64,000 nt of DNA, from contig NZ_JAYWTM010000004.1 in NCBI RefSeq assembly GCF_036016195.1, forward strand, positions 186,001 through 250,000. The letters run 5' to 3'. This DNA comes from Brenneria populi (GTDB taxonomy: Bacteria > Pseudomonadota > Gammaproteobacteria > Enterobacterales > Enterobacteriaceae). This document shows, piece by piece, positions 16,739-25,032 of this stretch. A program made the translations under genes and the position numbers. Position 1 is the first letter of the stretch. Every line of letters starts with the position of its first letter. Below the pieces are notes generated by a model. It was not told the origin of the DNA, ran no database searches, and worked only from the letters and a program-made list of their open reading frames with translations.

Positions 16739-16993
16739 ATGGTTCTCGTATCTTTGGACAAAATTCCTTTTTTAATCTTGGGAATTGGCCTTATTTCTTC
16801 CTTTGCACTCCCTGGGGCGCCGACATGGCTTTCACCTAAATTTTTGTGCGTTTATTTTTGTGTTTTCCTTGCTGCCGGTTTTTATATTTATTCAGCCATC
16901 AGCCATAAAGGACGAGCGGAGATATTGTCAGCATTCATAATCAGTATCTTATCTATAATATTACTTCCCATAATAAAAACTTATTTTAGCTAA
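16739..16993 (+). CDS. small three-helix membrane protein of unknown function
   Basis: An 84-residue protein made mostly of three hydrophobic segments (around PFLILGIGLISSFALPG, FLCVYFCVFLAAGFYIYSAI and LSAFIISILSIILLPII) with short polar links. The ATG at 16739 is chosen because GGAG lies 9 bases upstream; a GTG at 16730 is too close to that site. The gene is visibly more AT-rich than its neighbours, which suggests acquisition. Its position directly after a truncated glycine-rich ORF is like that of small membrane immunity proteins, but no homology was recognised. Confidence 0.5.
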   Translation: MVLVSLDKIPFLILGIGLISSFALPGAPTWLSPKFLCVYFCVFLAAGFYIYSAISHKGRAEILSAFIISILSIILLPIIKTYFS

Positions 16994-17408
16994 TGAACTT
17001 TATGGCGGATCGTCTTCGCCGCAACGGCCAGCTTCATTTTTCAGCGGAATGCTGCGTATGGGAACAAAAAGATTTCATCTTCTTACACGCCGCCAGGAGC
17101 GCCCAGGGACGTTTTTCTTTATCTATCGTTTGCTATCCCAGCAGGGCGTACGAGGGGCAGAAACGTTGCAGCAGCGGCGCTGAGTTTCCAATGCTCACGA
17201 CATACCGGCACCGACTCACGCGCGGCATAAGCGCGTGCGCTTTCAGTTTCGCCACCGGCGTTTGCCGTTCCCATTCGGCTCCCTTCTGCCTGAGCGTTAT
17301 ATACAGGCAAAGATGCTAATGGCAAAGGGCAGACTTTTTAAGTGACGGCGGGATGAGCGATATCACACCAGAGGAAAATCGTTGCTAAAAAAGGGACTAT
17401 ACGGATAG
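16994..17408. other. intergenic stretch before tRNA genes, no gene seen
   Basis: About 415 bp between the small membrane protein and the tRNA-Lys pair. A 108-codon open frame from 16993 lacks any protein-like composition and is not accepted. The region could contain flank or scar sequence of past insertions next to the tRNA genes. Confidence 0.4.
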
Positions 17409-17484
17409 TGGTGGGTCGTGCAGGATTCGAACCTGCGACCAATTGATTAAAAGTCAACTGCTCTACCAACTGAGCTAACGACCC
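17409..17484 (-). tRNA. tRNA-Lys (anticodon UUU)
   Basis: The minus strand reads GGGTCGTTAGCTCAGTTGG, with anticodon loop GACTTTTAATC, T-arm GGTTCGAATCC and an encoded CCA end; 76 bases. It matches E. coli tRNA-Lys in all visible positions. It is followed on the right by an identical second copy 51 bp away. Confidence 0.97.
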
Positions 17485-17535
17485 GCAATGCGGAACTGCT
17501 GATGATAAACCGGCATTAAAACTTAATGCTGAAAT

Positions 17536-17611
17536 TGGTGGGTCGTGCAGGATTCGAACCTGCGACCAATTGATTAAAAGTCAACTGCTCTACCAACTGA
17601 GCTAACGACCC
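17536..17611 (-). tRNA. tRNA-Lys (anticodon UUU), second copy
   Basis: Identical in sequence to the copy at 17409-17484, including the encoded CCA. On the minus strand it is the upstream member of the pair. The lysine tRNA cluster downstream of the tol-pal operon is conserved with E. coli, although the valine tRNAs found there are absent. Confidence 0.97.
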
Positions 17612-17741
17612 AAATTTCATGCTGCTTCGGCATCTCGCTATTGCCTTGGCAACGGCGGCATATATTACTAATTTAAATTTTCAGCGCAACCTATTTTCCA
17701 TAAAAAAGGGCTGACTGCTTATTCTTCAGGCGCTAAAGAAC

Positions 17742-17768
17742 AAAAATCGCCCATGGAGAGCGATTTTT
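17742..17768. terminator. terminator of the tol-pal operon
   Basis: AAAAATCGC (17742-17750) and GCGATTTTT (17760-17768) form a hairpin with a 9-base loop, 18 bp after the cpoB stop, with A/T tracts on both sides. It would end transcription of the tol-pal-cpoB operon on the minus strand. Confidence 0.85.
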
Positions 17769-17786
17769 ATTCCTGAATAGAAGGGG

Positions 17787-18566
17787 TCAGGACGCGGACA
17801 GGCGTTTTTGCGCCAGCTTGGCGCTTTCCGTATTGGGGTACATTTTTACCACCTGCTGGTAAACGGCCTTGGCTTTATCCGCCTGACCTTTTTCCTGCAT
17901 GATCACCCCAACCTTGAGCAAGGCTTCCGCGCTTTTGGGGGATTTAGGATAATTCTTGACTACATTGGCAAAATAGTAAGCGGCATCATCTTTTTTACCC
18001 TTGTTGTAATTCAACTGTCCGAGCCAGTAGTTGGCATTGGGTTGATAGGTTGAATCCGGGTATTTCTTAACGAAAGCCTGAAATGCGTTGATAGCCTGAT
18101 CGTACTGTTTTTTTTCCAGCACCAGGGCAACAGCGGCATTGTAATCGCTATTCGCATCGCCGGTACTGGCCGGCGCCGCGCTATTGTCAGCCCCCGCCCC
18201 CGAATCCGCTCCCGACGCGCTCGGCGCTTGGGCGGCGGATGAAGATGCGGACGAAGAGCTTAATCCATCAATTTGCTGATAGATCTGTTTTTGTCGTTCA
18301 ACAACCTGATTCAACTGATACTGGCTTTCTTGAATCTGCCCGCGCAAATTATCGATATCGCGCTGCGTATCGGAGAGTTGTTGCTGAAGTTGAGTTAAAA
18401 CCTGACTGTGAGCGTTAGAAATACGCTCCAATTGCGTGACCCGATCTTCTACCGAGCCCGAGCCGACATTACTGATTGGCGCTGCCTGGACAGTAGCGGC
18501 CCAAGGAGCCGCTACGCCAACCAGTAACGACAGACCCGCTAAGCGATGTCTGAAGTTACTGCTCAT
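17787..18566 (-). CDS. cpoB: cell division coordinator CpoB
   Basis: Periplasmic protein that links the Tol-Pal system with PBP1B-dependent peptidoglycan synthesis at the septum. The 259-residue precursor has a signal peptide (MSSNFRHRLAGLSLLV...VQAAPI). A coiled-coil trimerisation segment follows (about residues 38-100, VEDRVTQLERISNAHSQVL... with QKQIYQQIDGL). After a Ser/Ala-rich linker come C-terminal TPR-like repeats (DYNAAVALVLEKKQYDQAINAFQAF, NANYWLGQLNYNKG, ALLKVGVIMQEKGQADKAK). It is the last gene of the operon, 9 bp after pal. Confidence 0.95.
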   Translation of the reverse strand: MSSNFRHRLAGLSLLVGVAAPWAATVQAAPISNVGSGSVEDRVTQLERISNAHSQVLTQLQQQLSDTQRDIDNLRGQIQESQYQLNQVVERQKQIYQQIDGLSSSSASSSAAQAPSASGADSGAGADNSAAPASTGDANSDYNAAVALVLEKKQYDQAINAFQAFVKKYPDSTYQPNANYWLGQLNYNKGKKDDAAYYFANVVKNYPKSPKSAEALLKVGVIMQEKGQADKAKAVYQQVVKMYPNTESAKLAQKRLSAS

Positions 18567-18575
18567 GCGATTCTC

Positions 18576-19085
18576 TTAATAGACCAGAACGGCACGACGG
18601 TTTTTGGCATATGCCGCTTCGTCATGACCCAGAACGGCTGGTTTTTCTTTACCGTAAGATACGATAGAGATTTGATCGGAAGAAACGCCTTTGCCCTGCA
18701 GGTACATCTGTACCGCATTAGCACGACGTTCACCCAGAGCGATGTTGTATTCCGGCGTACCGCGTTCATCCGCATGACCTTCGATAGTCACTTTGTAAGA
18801 CGGGTTGCTACGCAGGAATGCGGCGTGCGCATCCAGCATTTGAGCGAAATCAGAGCGAATATCGTACTTATCCAGATCGAAGTAAACGATATTGTTGCGC
18901 TGTAATTCTTGCATCTGCAGACGAGCCTGTTCAGAAGAAGAGGCGCCGCCATTTTCGAAACCGCTGCCGTCGGCGGCGCCGATGGAAGATTGGTCGCTAC
19001 CTGCATTTTTGTTAGAACTACATGCGGCAACTGCCAGTACCGGCAGAGCCAACATCAGGCCTTTCAGCACTTTATTGAATTGCAT
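18576..19085 (-). CDS. pal: peptidoglycan-associated lipoprotein
   Basis: Outer-membrane lipoprotein that binds peptidoglycan and TolB and anchors the envelope at constriction sites. The 169-residue precursor has a lipobox with the acylated cysteine at residue 22 (LAVAAC-SSNK). The C-terminal OmpA-like domain carries DIRSDFAQMLDAHAAFLR, EGHADERGTPEYNIALGERRA and YGKEKPAVLGHDEAA, with the diaminopimelate-binding residues intact. Codon use is strongly biased, in line with abundance. It lies 40 bp after tolB. Confidence 0.98.
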   Translation of the reverse strand: MQFNKVLKGLMLALPVLAVAACSSNKNAGSDQSSIGAADGSGFENGGASSSEQARLQMQELQRNNIVYFDLDKYDIRSDFAQMLDAHAAFLRSNPSYKVTIEGHADERGTPEYNIALGERRANAVQMYLQGKGVSSDQISIVSYGKEKPAVLGHDEAAYAKNRRAVLVY

Positions 19086-19125
19086 CTCTTTGTGTCCTTA
19101 AATAGTTTGTTGTACATATCTGCAC

Positions 19126-20418
19126 TTATAGATACGGCGACCAGGCAGGAAATTTAACCTGTCCATCGGTGGCCGGAAGACGCGCTTTGAAACGCCCATC
19201 AGTCGAAACTATCTGCAACACGGAACCCAGCCCTTGTTTAGAGCTATAGATAACCATAGTGCCATTAGGTGCGATACTTGGCGTTTCGTCCAGGAACGTG
19301 TCCGTTAATACTTGCACGGCGCCCGTTACCAGATCCTGTTTGGCAATATGCTGAACTCCGCCATTGGAACCCACCATTACCAGAAATTTACCGTCGGCGC
19401 TCACTTCAGAATCCTGATTTTGAGCGCCTTCCCAAGTCAGACGTTGGGGCGAACCGCCGTTGACATTGGTTTTATAAACCTGAGGCCGACCAGCCTGATC
19501 CGAAGTATAAGCCAGGGTCTGGCTGTCCGGGAACCAGCTAGGCTCGGTGTTATTGCTACGCCCGTCGGTTACCTGGCTGATCTGCCCCGATCCCAGATTC
19601 ATCACGTACAGATTCAGGCTGCCGCTCTTGGAGAGCGCAAACGCCAGTTTGCTGCCGTCAGGCGAGAAAGACGGCGCGCCGTTATGACGCGGGAAGGATG
19701 CGACCTGCCTAATAGCGCCGTTCGCCAGCGTTTGGATAACCAGCGCGGAGCGGCCGCTTTCAAACGTCACATAGGCCAGTTTGCTGCCGTCCGGCGACCA
19801 GGCCGGCGACATCAGCGGCTCGGGAGAACGATGCACGACGAACTGGTTATAGCCGTCGTAATCCGCCACGCGCAATTCATAAGGGAACTGGCCGCCATTG
19901 GTTTGCACCACATAGGCGATACGCGTGCGGAACGCGCCTTTAATGCCGCTCAGCTTTTCAAATACTTCATCGCTGGCGGTATGCGCCGCATAACGCAACC
20001 ACTGTTTAGTGACCTTAAACTGGTTCTGAACCAATACGCTTCCCGGATTGCCGGAAGTATCGACCAGTTGATAAGAGATAACGTAGCTGCCGTCGGCGCT
20101 GGGTTGCACCTGACCGACGACAACCGCATCAATCCCCAGCGCGGTCCAGGCGGCCGGAGTCACTTCCGACGCCGTCGCAGGCTGCTGAGGCATACGGGCG
20201 GCGTCAATGGGGTTGAATTTACCGCTATTGCGCAAGTCGGCGCCGACAATGCCGCCGATATCTTCAGGCGCTGAGCCCGGCCCGGCCCATTTGAAAGGAA
20301 CGACGCCGATAGGGCGCGCTGAGTCTACCCCCTGGGTAATCTCGATGCGCACTTCGGCATGCAGCAACGTTGCCCATAGCATTAAAAAACTTAATGCGAC
20401 TTTAAGTACCTGCTTCAT
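19126..20418 (-). CDS. tolB: periplasmic Tol-Pal protein TolB
   Basis: Periplasmic component that binds Pal and is released by TolA at the division site. The 430-residue precursor has a signal peptide (MKQVLKVALSFLMLWATLLHAEV). Then come the N-terminal alpha/beta domain (RPIGVVPFKWAGPGSAPEDIG) and a six-bladed beta-propeller with the repeated SPAWSPDGSKLAYV, PSFSPDGSKLAFA and EPSWFPDSQTLAYT units. Length matches E. coli. It lies 150 bp after tolA, a gap that has its own promoter in E. coli. Confidence 0.97.
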   Translation of the reverse strand: MKQVLKVALSFLMLWATLLHAEVRIEITQGVDSARPIGVVPFKWAGPGSAPEDIGGIVGADLRNSGKFNPIDAARMPQQPATASEVTPAAWTALGIDAVVVGQVQPSADGSYVISYQLVDTSGNPGSVLVQNQFKVTKQWLRYAAHTASDEVFEKLSGIKGAFRTRIAYVVQTNGGQFPYELRVADYDGYNQFVVHRSPEPLMSPAWSPDGSKLAYVTFESGRSALVIQTLANGAIRQVASFPRHNGAPSFSPDGSKLAFALSKSGSLNLYVMNLGSGQISQVTDGRSNNTEPSWFPDSQTLAYTSDQAGRPQVYKTNVNGGSPQRLTWEGAQNQDSEVSADGKFLVMVGSNGGVQHIAKQDLVTGAVQVLTDTFLDETPSIAPNGTMVIYSSKQGLGSVLQIVSTDGRFKARLPATDGQVKFPAWSPYL

Positions 20419-20568
20419 TTAATCTCCCTTATCCAGACGATAACGCCTGCGATAAATATACCGGCTACAGCAGAATTTTAACAAAAACAAACCAATGTCA
20501 ATAAAACACTATAACCTGGTTTGTTTACCATAGTAACAATCTTAAACCCATATCGGTAAACAGCCCGG

Positions 20569-21741
20569 TTACTGCGGTTTAAAGTCTATCGGCGCATTTT
20601 TGAAAGCTTCATAAACATCTGAACTCGGCGGTTTGGGAATTCTCGCCTGTTTCGCGGCGGCGATCGCGGCCTGGCACAACGCGGGGTCGCCCGCTTCGGC
20701 ATTCACATCGATCAACAACCCATCCGGAGCAAGCTTGATGCGTAATGTACAGGTCCGCCCTTTATAGAGCTGCCAGTCATAAAATTTGCTTTGGATAGCC
20801 GTTCTAACCTGGCTGCCATAGCTGTCCAGCGCCGCGCCGGACGCGCCGCTGCGTTTGTTATTCCCGGCTCCCGCCGGCGCGCCGCCGCCCGACCTGGGGG
20901 CATTCTTCGATGACGCCAGCCCCCCGAGCAAATCGTCGACGACGCCTTCCTGCTTGGCGGCTTCCGCGGCGGCGCGCTTTTTATCATCCGCCGCTTTTTT
21001 AGCCGCTGCCGCCGCCTCGGCTTTCTTCGCCGCTTCCGCGGCCGCTTTTTGTTTTGCCGCTTCCGCCGCCGCAGCCGCCTTTTGTTTCGCCAACTCGGCC
21101 GCTTTCGCCGCCTCGGCTTTTGCCGCTTCTTCCGCTTTCTGCTTGGCGGCCTCCGCGGCGGCCTTGGCTTCCTCTTCCGCTTTTTTCTTCGCCGCCGCGG
21201 CCGCGGCCGCCTGCCGTTGAATTTCCTCTTCCGCTTTTTTCTTCGCATCGGCTGCGGCTTTCGCCTGCTGTTCCGCTTCGGCCTTCGCTTTAGCCGCTGC
21301 CGCTTCGGCCTGTTTCTGCTGCGCTTTCGCCTGCTGCGCGGCCTCTTCCGCCTGCTTGCGCTGCTGTTCCTGCGCCAGCGCCTGCTGTTTAGCCTCTTCC
21401 TGCGCCTGCAGCCGCTCTTTTTCCAGCTCCTTCAGCCGCTGCTGCTCCGCCGCCTGCTTCTGCTGCAGTTCTTCAGCCTGCTGCTCGGCCTGTTTTTTAC
21501 GCAGTTGCTCGGCGCGCTGCGCGTCGCTCTGCTGCTGTTGCTGACGATTGTATTGTTCGACGACGGCGCTGGGATCGACCATGACGGCGTCAATTGACGA
21601 GCCGCCCCCGCCGCCTCCGCTGGCATCCATCGTCTGCGAAAACGAGCTCCAGACCAGCAAAGCAATCAGTATGACATGCAGACCGGCCGAAATAATAACG
21701 GCGCGTTTCAGCTTGTCGTTTTGTTCGGTTGCCTTTAGCAC
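20569..21741 (-). CDS. tolA: Tol-Pal envelope protein TolA
   Basis: Inner-membrane protein that spans the periplasm and couples TolQR proton-motive-force use to TolB and Pal. The 390-residue protein starts at a GTG (21741) with the anchor LKRAVIISAGLHVILIALLVW. A long Ala/Lys/Glu/Gln-rich helical domain covers about residues 75-265. The globular domain III (KFYDWQLYKGRTCTLRIKLAPDGLL ... YEAFKNAPIDFKP) has the usual two cysteines. Domain II is about 30 residues shorter than in E. coli (421 aa), as is common between genera. The repetitive codons give long false open frames on the opposite strand. Confidence 0.96.
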   Translation of the reverse strand: MLKATEQNDKLKRAVIISAGLHVILIALLVWSSFSQTMDASGGGGGGSSIDAVMVDPSAVVEQYNRQQQQQSDAQRAEQLRKKQAEQQAEELQQKQAAEQQRLKELEKERLQAQEEAKQQALAQEQQRKQAEEAAQQAKAQQKQAEAAAAKAKAEAEQQAKAAADAKKKAEEEIQRQAAAAAAAKKKAEEEAKAAAEAAKQKAEEAAKAEAAKAAELAKQKAAAAAEAAKQKAAAEAAKKAEAAAAAKKAADDKKRAAAEAAKQEGVVDDLLGGLASSKNAPRSGGGAPAGAGNNKRSGASGAALDSYGSQVRTAIQSKFYDWQLYKGRTCTLRIKLAPDGLLIDVNAEAGDPALCQAAIAAAKQARIPKPPSSDVYEAFKNAPIDFKPQ

Positions 21742-21797
21742 AATCGATTCCCAAAAACAGTATTGCCAGAAATATGCCCGACGCTCATCGTGCCGAT

Positions 21798-22223
21798 TCA
21801 GATTGGTTGCGTCATCAGCCCGACGGATTTCACCCCGGCCTGATGCAACAGGTTCAGCGCTTTTATGATTTCATCATAAGGAACATCTTTGGCACCGCCA
21901 ATCAAAAATACCGCTTTAGGGTTTTCGGTCAGACGCGCCCGAGCCTCGGCGACAATCTGCTCCGCCGGAAGTTGCTCCATCCGCTTCTGTTCAATCACCA
22001 GGCTGTATTGCCCGACGCCGGACACTTCAACGATGACCGGAGGATTATCATTACTGGAAACCGTTTTCGAATCCGTGGCGTCCGGCAAATCAACCTCAAC
22101 GCTCTGGGTAATAATCGGCGCGGTCGCCATGAAGATCAGCAGCAGCACCAACAGCACATCCAGCAGCGGAACAATGTTGATCTCGGACTTCAGGTCACGA
22201 CGACCTCTGCGTAGTCGAGCCAT
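21798..22223 (-). CDS. tolR: Tol-Pal inner-membrane protein TolR
   Basis: Part of the TolQR proton channel and stator that energises TolA. The 141-residue protein has a single helix whose conserved Asp lies in INIVPLLDVLLVLLLIFMATAPI. A periplasmic domain follows (VSGVGQYSLVIEQKRMEQLP, GGAKDVPYDEIIKALNLLHQAG). It is homologous to ExbD but the operon context identifies TolR. It begins 12 bp after tolQ. Confidence 0.97.
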   Translation of the reverse strand: MARLRRGRRDLKSEINIVPLLDVLLVLLLIFMATAPIITQSVEVDLPDATDSKTVSSNDNPPVIVEVSGVGQYSLVIEQKRMEQLPAEQIVAEARARLTENPKAVFLIGGAKDVPYDEIIKALNLLHQAGVKSVGLMTQPI

Positions 22224-22235
22224 GATCCCCCCTGA

Positions 22236-22922
22236 TTATTTGCCGCTATCGCTTGAGAAAGCCTGACGATGCAGAATGGCGAGGAACTCTTCCATAAAGT
22301 TGTCGTAGTTCTGCTCCAGCTTGTTCACCCGCTGGTTAAGGCGGTTATACGCCATAACGGCGGGAATAGCCGCAAACAGCCCTATAGCCGTTGCAATCAA
22401 GGCTTCGGCGATACCGGGCGCGACCATTTGCAACGTCGCCTGCTTCACCGCGCCCAGGGCGATGAATGCGTGCATAATTCCCCAGACGGTACCGAACAGG
22501 CCGATGTACGGGCTGATGGATCCCACGGTGCCGAGAAACGGGATATGCGTTTCCAATGTTTCCAACTCGCGGTTCATGGAGATGCGCATTGCCCGCGACG
22601 CCCCCTCAACCACCGCTTCAGGCGCATGGCTGTTGGCGCGATGCAGGCGGGCGAACTCTTTGAACCCGGAATAGAAGATCTGTTCCGTTCCCGTCAGCGA
22701 ATCGCGACGGGTCTGACTTTCCTGATACAAACGCGACAGTTCGATACCTGACCAAAACTTATCTTCGAATGCATCGGCATCGCGCGTCGCTGCATTCAGA
22801 ATTCGGGTTCGCTGGATGATAATCGCCCAGGAAGCAATGGAAAAACAGATTAAAATCAGCATGATTAGTTTGACCAGAAGGCTTGCCTTCAGGAACAAAT
22901 CAAGAATGTTCATGTCAGTCAC
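22236..22922 (-). CDS. tolQ: Tol-Pal inner-membrane protein TolQ
   Basis: Three-helix inner-membrane protein forming the proton channel with TolR. The 228-residue protein shows LVKLIMLILICFSIASWAIIIQR, the MotA/ExbB family core ETHIPFLGTVGSISPYIGLFGTVWGIMHAF, and GIAEALIATAIGLFAAIPAVMAYN. Its start codon overlaps the ybgC stop by four bases, so the two genes are translationally coupled. Confidence 0.97.
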   Translation of the reverse strand: MTDMNILDLFLKASLLVKLIMLILICFSIASWAIIIQRTRILNAATRDADAFEDKFWSGIELSRLYQESQTRRDSLTGTEQIFYSGFKEFARLHRANSHAPEAVVEGASRAMRISMNRELETLETHIPFLGTVGSISPYIGLFGTVWGIMHAFIALGAVKQATLQMVAPGIAEALIATAIGLFAAIPAVMAYNRLNQRVNKLEQNYDNFMEEFLAILHRQAFSSDSGK

Positions 22923-23323
22923 TGCTTAAACTCCGCGACAATAGACTTAGGAAGCGCGATGGGCTTCATTTGATGTGGATCGATACATGCGATCAAAACG
23001 TCAGCCTGACTCAGTAATTTGCCGTCTGAATTAAGGATGCGCTGTAAGAAAGTAAGAGAAGCGCCGCGTATCGAAACGATTTCGCTTTGCACCTCCAACA
23101 GATCGTCAAGACGCGCCGGAGCAAAATACTCAACGGACATTCGGCGGACGGCGAAAGCGACATGCTCATGCATTAGGGCTTGCTGATGAAAATTGCGCTC
23201 ACGCAACATCTCTGTTCTCGCCCTTTCATAAAAAGCGACGTAACGTGCATGATAGACAACACCACCTGCATCTGTGTCTTCAAAGTAGACCCGAACTGGC
23301 CAGCAGAACAACTTATTACTCAC
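22919..23323 (-). CDS. ybgC: acyl-CoA thioester hydrolase YbgC
   Basis: Hot-dog-fold thioesterase of 134 residues that opens the tol-pal operon. The catalytic motif is YFEDTDAGGVVYHARYVAFYERARTE. The GTG at 23323 is chosen as start because it gives SNKLFCWPVRVY, colinear with E. coli YbgC (also 134 aa); the frame extends to 23365 without conservation. In other bacteria the enzyme acts on short-chain acyl-CoA or acyl-ACP linked to phospholipid synthesis. The link to Tol function is not resolved. Confidence 0.92.
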   Translation of the reverse strand: MSNKLFCWPVRVYFEDTDAGGVVYHARYVAFYERARTEMLRERNFHQQALMHEHVAFAVRRMSVEYFAPARLDDLLEVQSEIVSIRGASLTFLQRILNSDGKLLSQADVLIACIDPHQMKPIALPKSIVAEFKQ

Positions 23324-23399
23324 TCTACATCCCGGCAATACGATAAACATCGCTACTATACGCAAGAGAAATGAGGTTGGGAATGGATAGCAACAGCGG

Positions 23400-23434
23400 A
23401 AAGAAAATAATTATGGGTTGCCGGCAACCCATAA
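23400..23434 (-). terminator. terminator after cydABX-ybgE
   Basis: A perfect 24-base palindrome (23411-23434, TTATGGGTTGC-CG-GCAACCCATAA) lies 23 bp after the ybgE stop. It is followed on the minus strand by a T-rich run, so it should separate the cyd operon from the ybgC-tol operon. Confidence 0.8.
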
Positions 23435-23456
23435 CCAAATGGAATAGAGAGTAAGG

Positions 23457-23750
23457 CTAACGGAAGAAATGATAGAGTCCCAACGCCAGGATCGCCAGGG
23501 CGGGAAGCGGGCTGAAAAACGCCCGCCAGCGCAGGCGTTGAGGACGGAATCCGACGCCATGAACCACCCCCGCACACACGGCCCAGATCAGCAGCAAGCC
23601 CTGCCAGACCGACAATTCGCTGGTCTTTGCCGCGAAGCGGGTAGGATCCCAGAAAACGCACCCTGCCGCCGACAGCGCCATGATAAGGGAAAGAGCCCGA
23701 ATCGGGCTCTTATCCATCAGACGATACAGCTTATCGACTAAATCACTCAT
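23457..23750 (-). CDS. ybgE: cyd operon protein YbgE
   Basis: A 97-residue inner-membrane protein of unknown function, regularly encoded after cydX. It begins MSDLVDKLYRLMDKSPIRALSLIMALSAAGCVFWDP and has three hydrophobic segments, ending in LAILALGLYHFFR. Its ATG overlaps the cydX stop (ATGA), so it is translationally coupled to the oxidase genes. Confidence 0.92.
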   Translation of the reverse strand: MSDLVDKLYRLMDKSPIRALSLIMALSAAGCVFWDPTRFAAKTSELSVWQGLLLIWAVCAGVVHGVGFRPQRLRWRAFFSPLPALAILALGLYHFFR

Positions 23751-23863
23751 TGAGTTTTGTCTTCAGTCTTTTTGCTTGCCTCGCTCTGCTCAAGCGCCAG
23801 GGCCGTAATGATCCCCAGTGAACAAGCAAGAAGCGTTCCGAGTATCCAGGCAAAATACCACAT
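23747..23863 (-). CDS. cydX: cytochrome bd-I oxidase small subunit CydX
   Basis: A 38-residue single-helix subunit needed for stability of the haem d site of cytochrome bd. It reads MWYFAWILGTLLACSLGI, followed by ITALALEQSEASKK and a polar tail, almost identical to E. coli CydX (YbgT). It begins 16 bp after cydB and overlaps ybgE by four bases. Confidence 0.95.
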   Translation of the reverse strand: MWYFAWILGTLLACSLGIITALALEQSEASKKTEDKTQ

Positions 23864-23879
23864 AAATTAAGCTCCTTAC

Positions 23880-25019
23880 TTAGTACATCGAGTGCGTGTT
23901 TTGCTCAATGTGTTCTTTGGTAATCCGTCCGAACATTTTGTAGTAACACCACGCGGTGTAGGACAGCACGATCGGGACGAAGATAATGGCGACGACGGTC
24001 ATCACTTTCAGCGTCAGCAGGCTAGAGGTCGCATCCCACATGGTCAGACTGACATTCGGCACGGTGACCGACGGCATGATGAAGGGGAACATCGCCACAC
24101 CCGCAGTCAGAATCACGCAGGCGATGGTCAGAGAGGAGAACAGGAACGCCATCGCCCCTTTCTCCATCCGCGCCATGATGATGGTCAACACCGGCAATAC
24201 CACGCCCAGCAGCGGAATCACCCACAGTACCGGGTGGTTGTTGAAATTAATCAACCAGGCGCCCGCCTGATGCGCGACCTCTTTATGCAGAGGATTGGAC
24301 TCGGCCGCCGTGTTCAGAGCGGAAGTGACGACATAGCCATCAATGCCATAAATAACCCATACGCCGGCCAGCGCGAAAGTCACCAGCATGATCAGCGCCG
24401 TGATCTGCGCCACCGATTTGGCGCGGACATGCAGGTCGCCATTGGTGCGCATCAGCAGATAGGTCGCCCCCTGCGTCACAATCATCATCAGGCTGACTAC
24501 GCCGGTCAATAATCCAAACGGGTTCAGCAGTTGGAAGAAGTTGCCGGTGTAATAGAGGCGCAGATAGGCATCAACATGGAACGGCACGCCCTGCAACAGG
24601 TTGCCGAAGGCCACGCCGATTACCACCGGCGGCACAAAACTGCCGATGAAAATGGCCCAATCCCACATGCCGCGCCAGCGCGGATCTTCGATTTTCGAAC
24701 GATAGTCAAAGCCGACGGGGCGGAAGAACAGCGACGCCAGCACCAGGATCATAGCGATATAAAAACCGGAGAACGCGGCGGCATAGACCATCGGCCAGGC
24801 GGCAAACAGCGCGCCGCCGGCGGTGATCAGCCACACCTGGTTGCCGTCCCAGTGCGGGGCGATACTGTTGATCATCACGCGGCGTTCGGTATCGCTGCGG
24901 CCCATCAGCCGTACCAATACCCCTACCCCCATATCAAAACCATCGGTGACGGCGAAACCAATCAGCAGGATGCCGATCAACAGCCACCAGATAAATCGCA
25001 ATACTTCATATTCAAACAT
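23880..25019 (-). CDS. cydB: cytochrome bd-I ubiquinol oxidase subunit II
   Basis: Membrane subunit of the high-affinity terminal oxidase used under microaerobic conditions. The 379-residue protein begins MFEYEVLRFIWWLLIGILLIGFAVTDGFDMGVG. It also carries SIAPHWDGNQVWLITAGGALFAAWP and GFDYRSKIEDPRWRGMWDW, all typical of CydB. It has the expected eight or nine hydrophobic helices. It lies 13 bp after cydA. Confidence 0.98.
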   Translation of the reverse strand: MFEYEVLRFIWWLLIGILLIGFAVTDGFDMGVGVLVRLMGRSDTERRVMINSIAPHWDGNQVWLITAGGALFAAWPMVYAAAFSGFYIAMILVLASLFFRPVGFDYRSKIEDPRWRGMWDWAIFIGSFVPPVVIGVAFGNLLQGVPFHVDAYLRLYYTGNFFQLLNPFGLLTGVVSLMMIVTQGATYLLMRTNGDLHVRAKSVAQITALIMLVTFALAGVWVIYGIDGYVVTSALNTAAESNPLHKEVAHQAGAWLINFNNHPVLWVIPLLGVVLPVLTIIMARMEKGAMAFLFSSLTIACVILTAGVAMFPFIMPSVTVPNVSLTMWDATSSLLTLKVMTVVAIIFVPIVLSYTAWCYYKMFGRITKEHIEQNTHSMY

Positions 25020-25032
25020 AGTGGACTCCTGT

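Noticed and set aside
16993..17319. 108-codon open frame after the small membrane protein
   Set aside because: Composition is not protein-like (many Cys, Arg and Ser, no domains) and there is no good ribosome-binding site.
21049..21597. Long Arg/Leu/Phe-rich and Ala/Ser-rich open frames opposite tolA
   Set aside because: They arise from the repetitive Ala/Lys/Glu codons of TolA domain II read in other frames.
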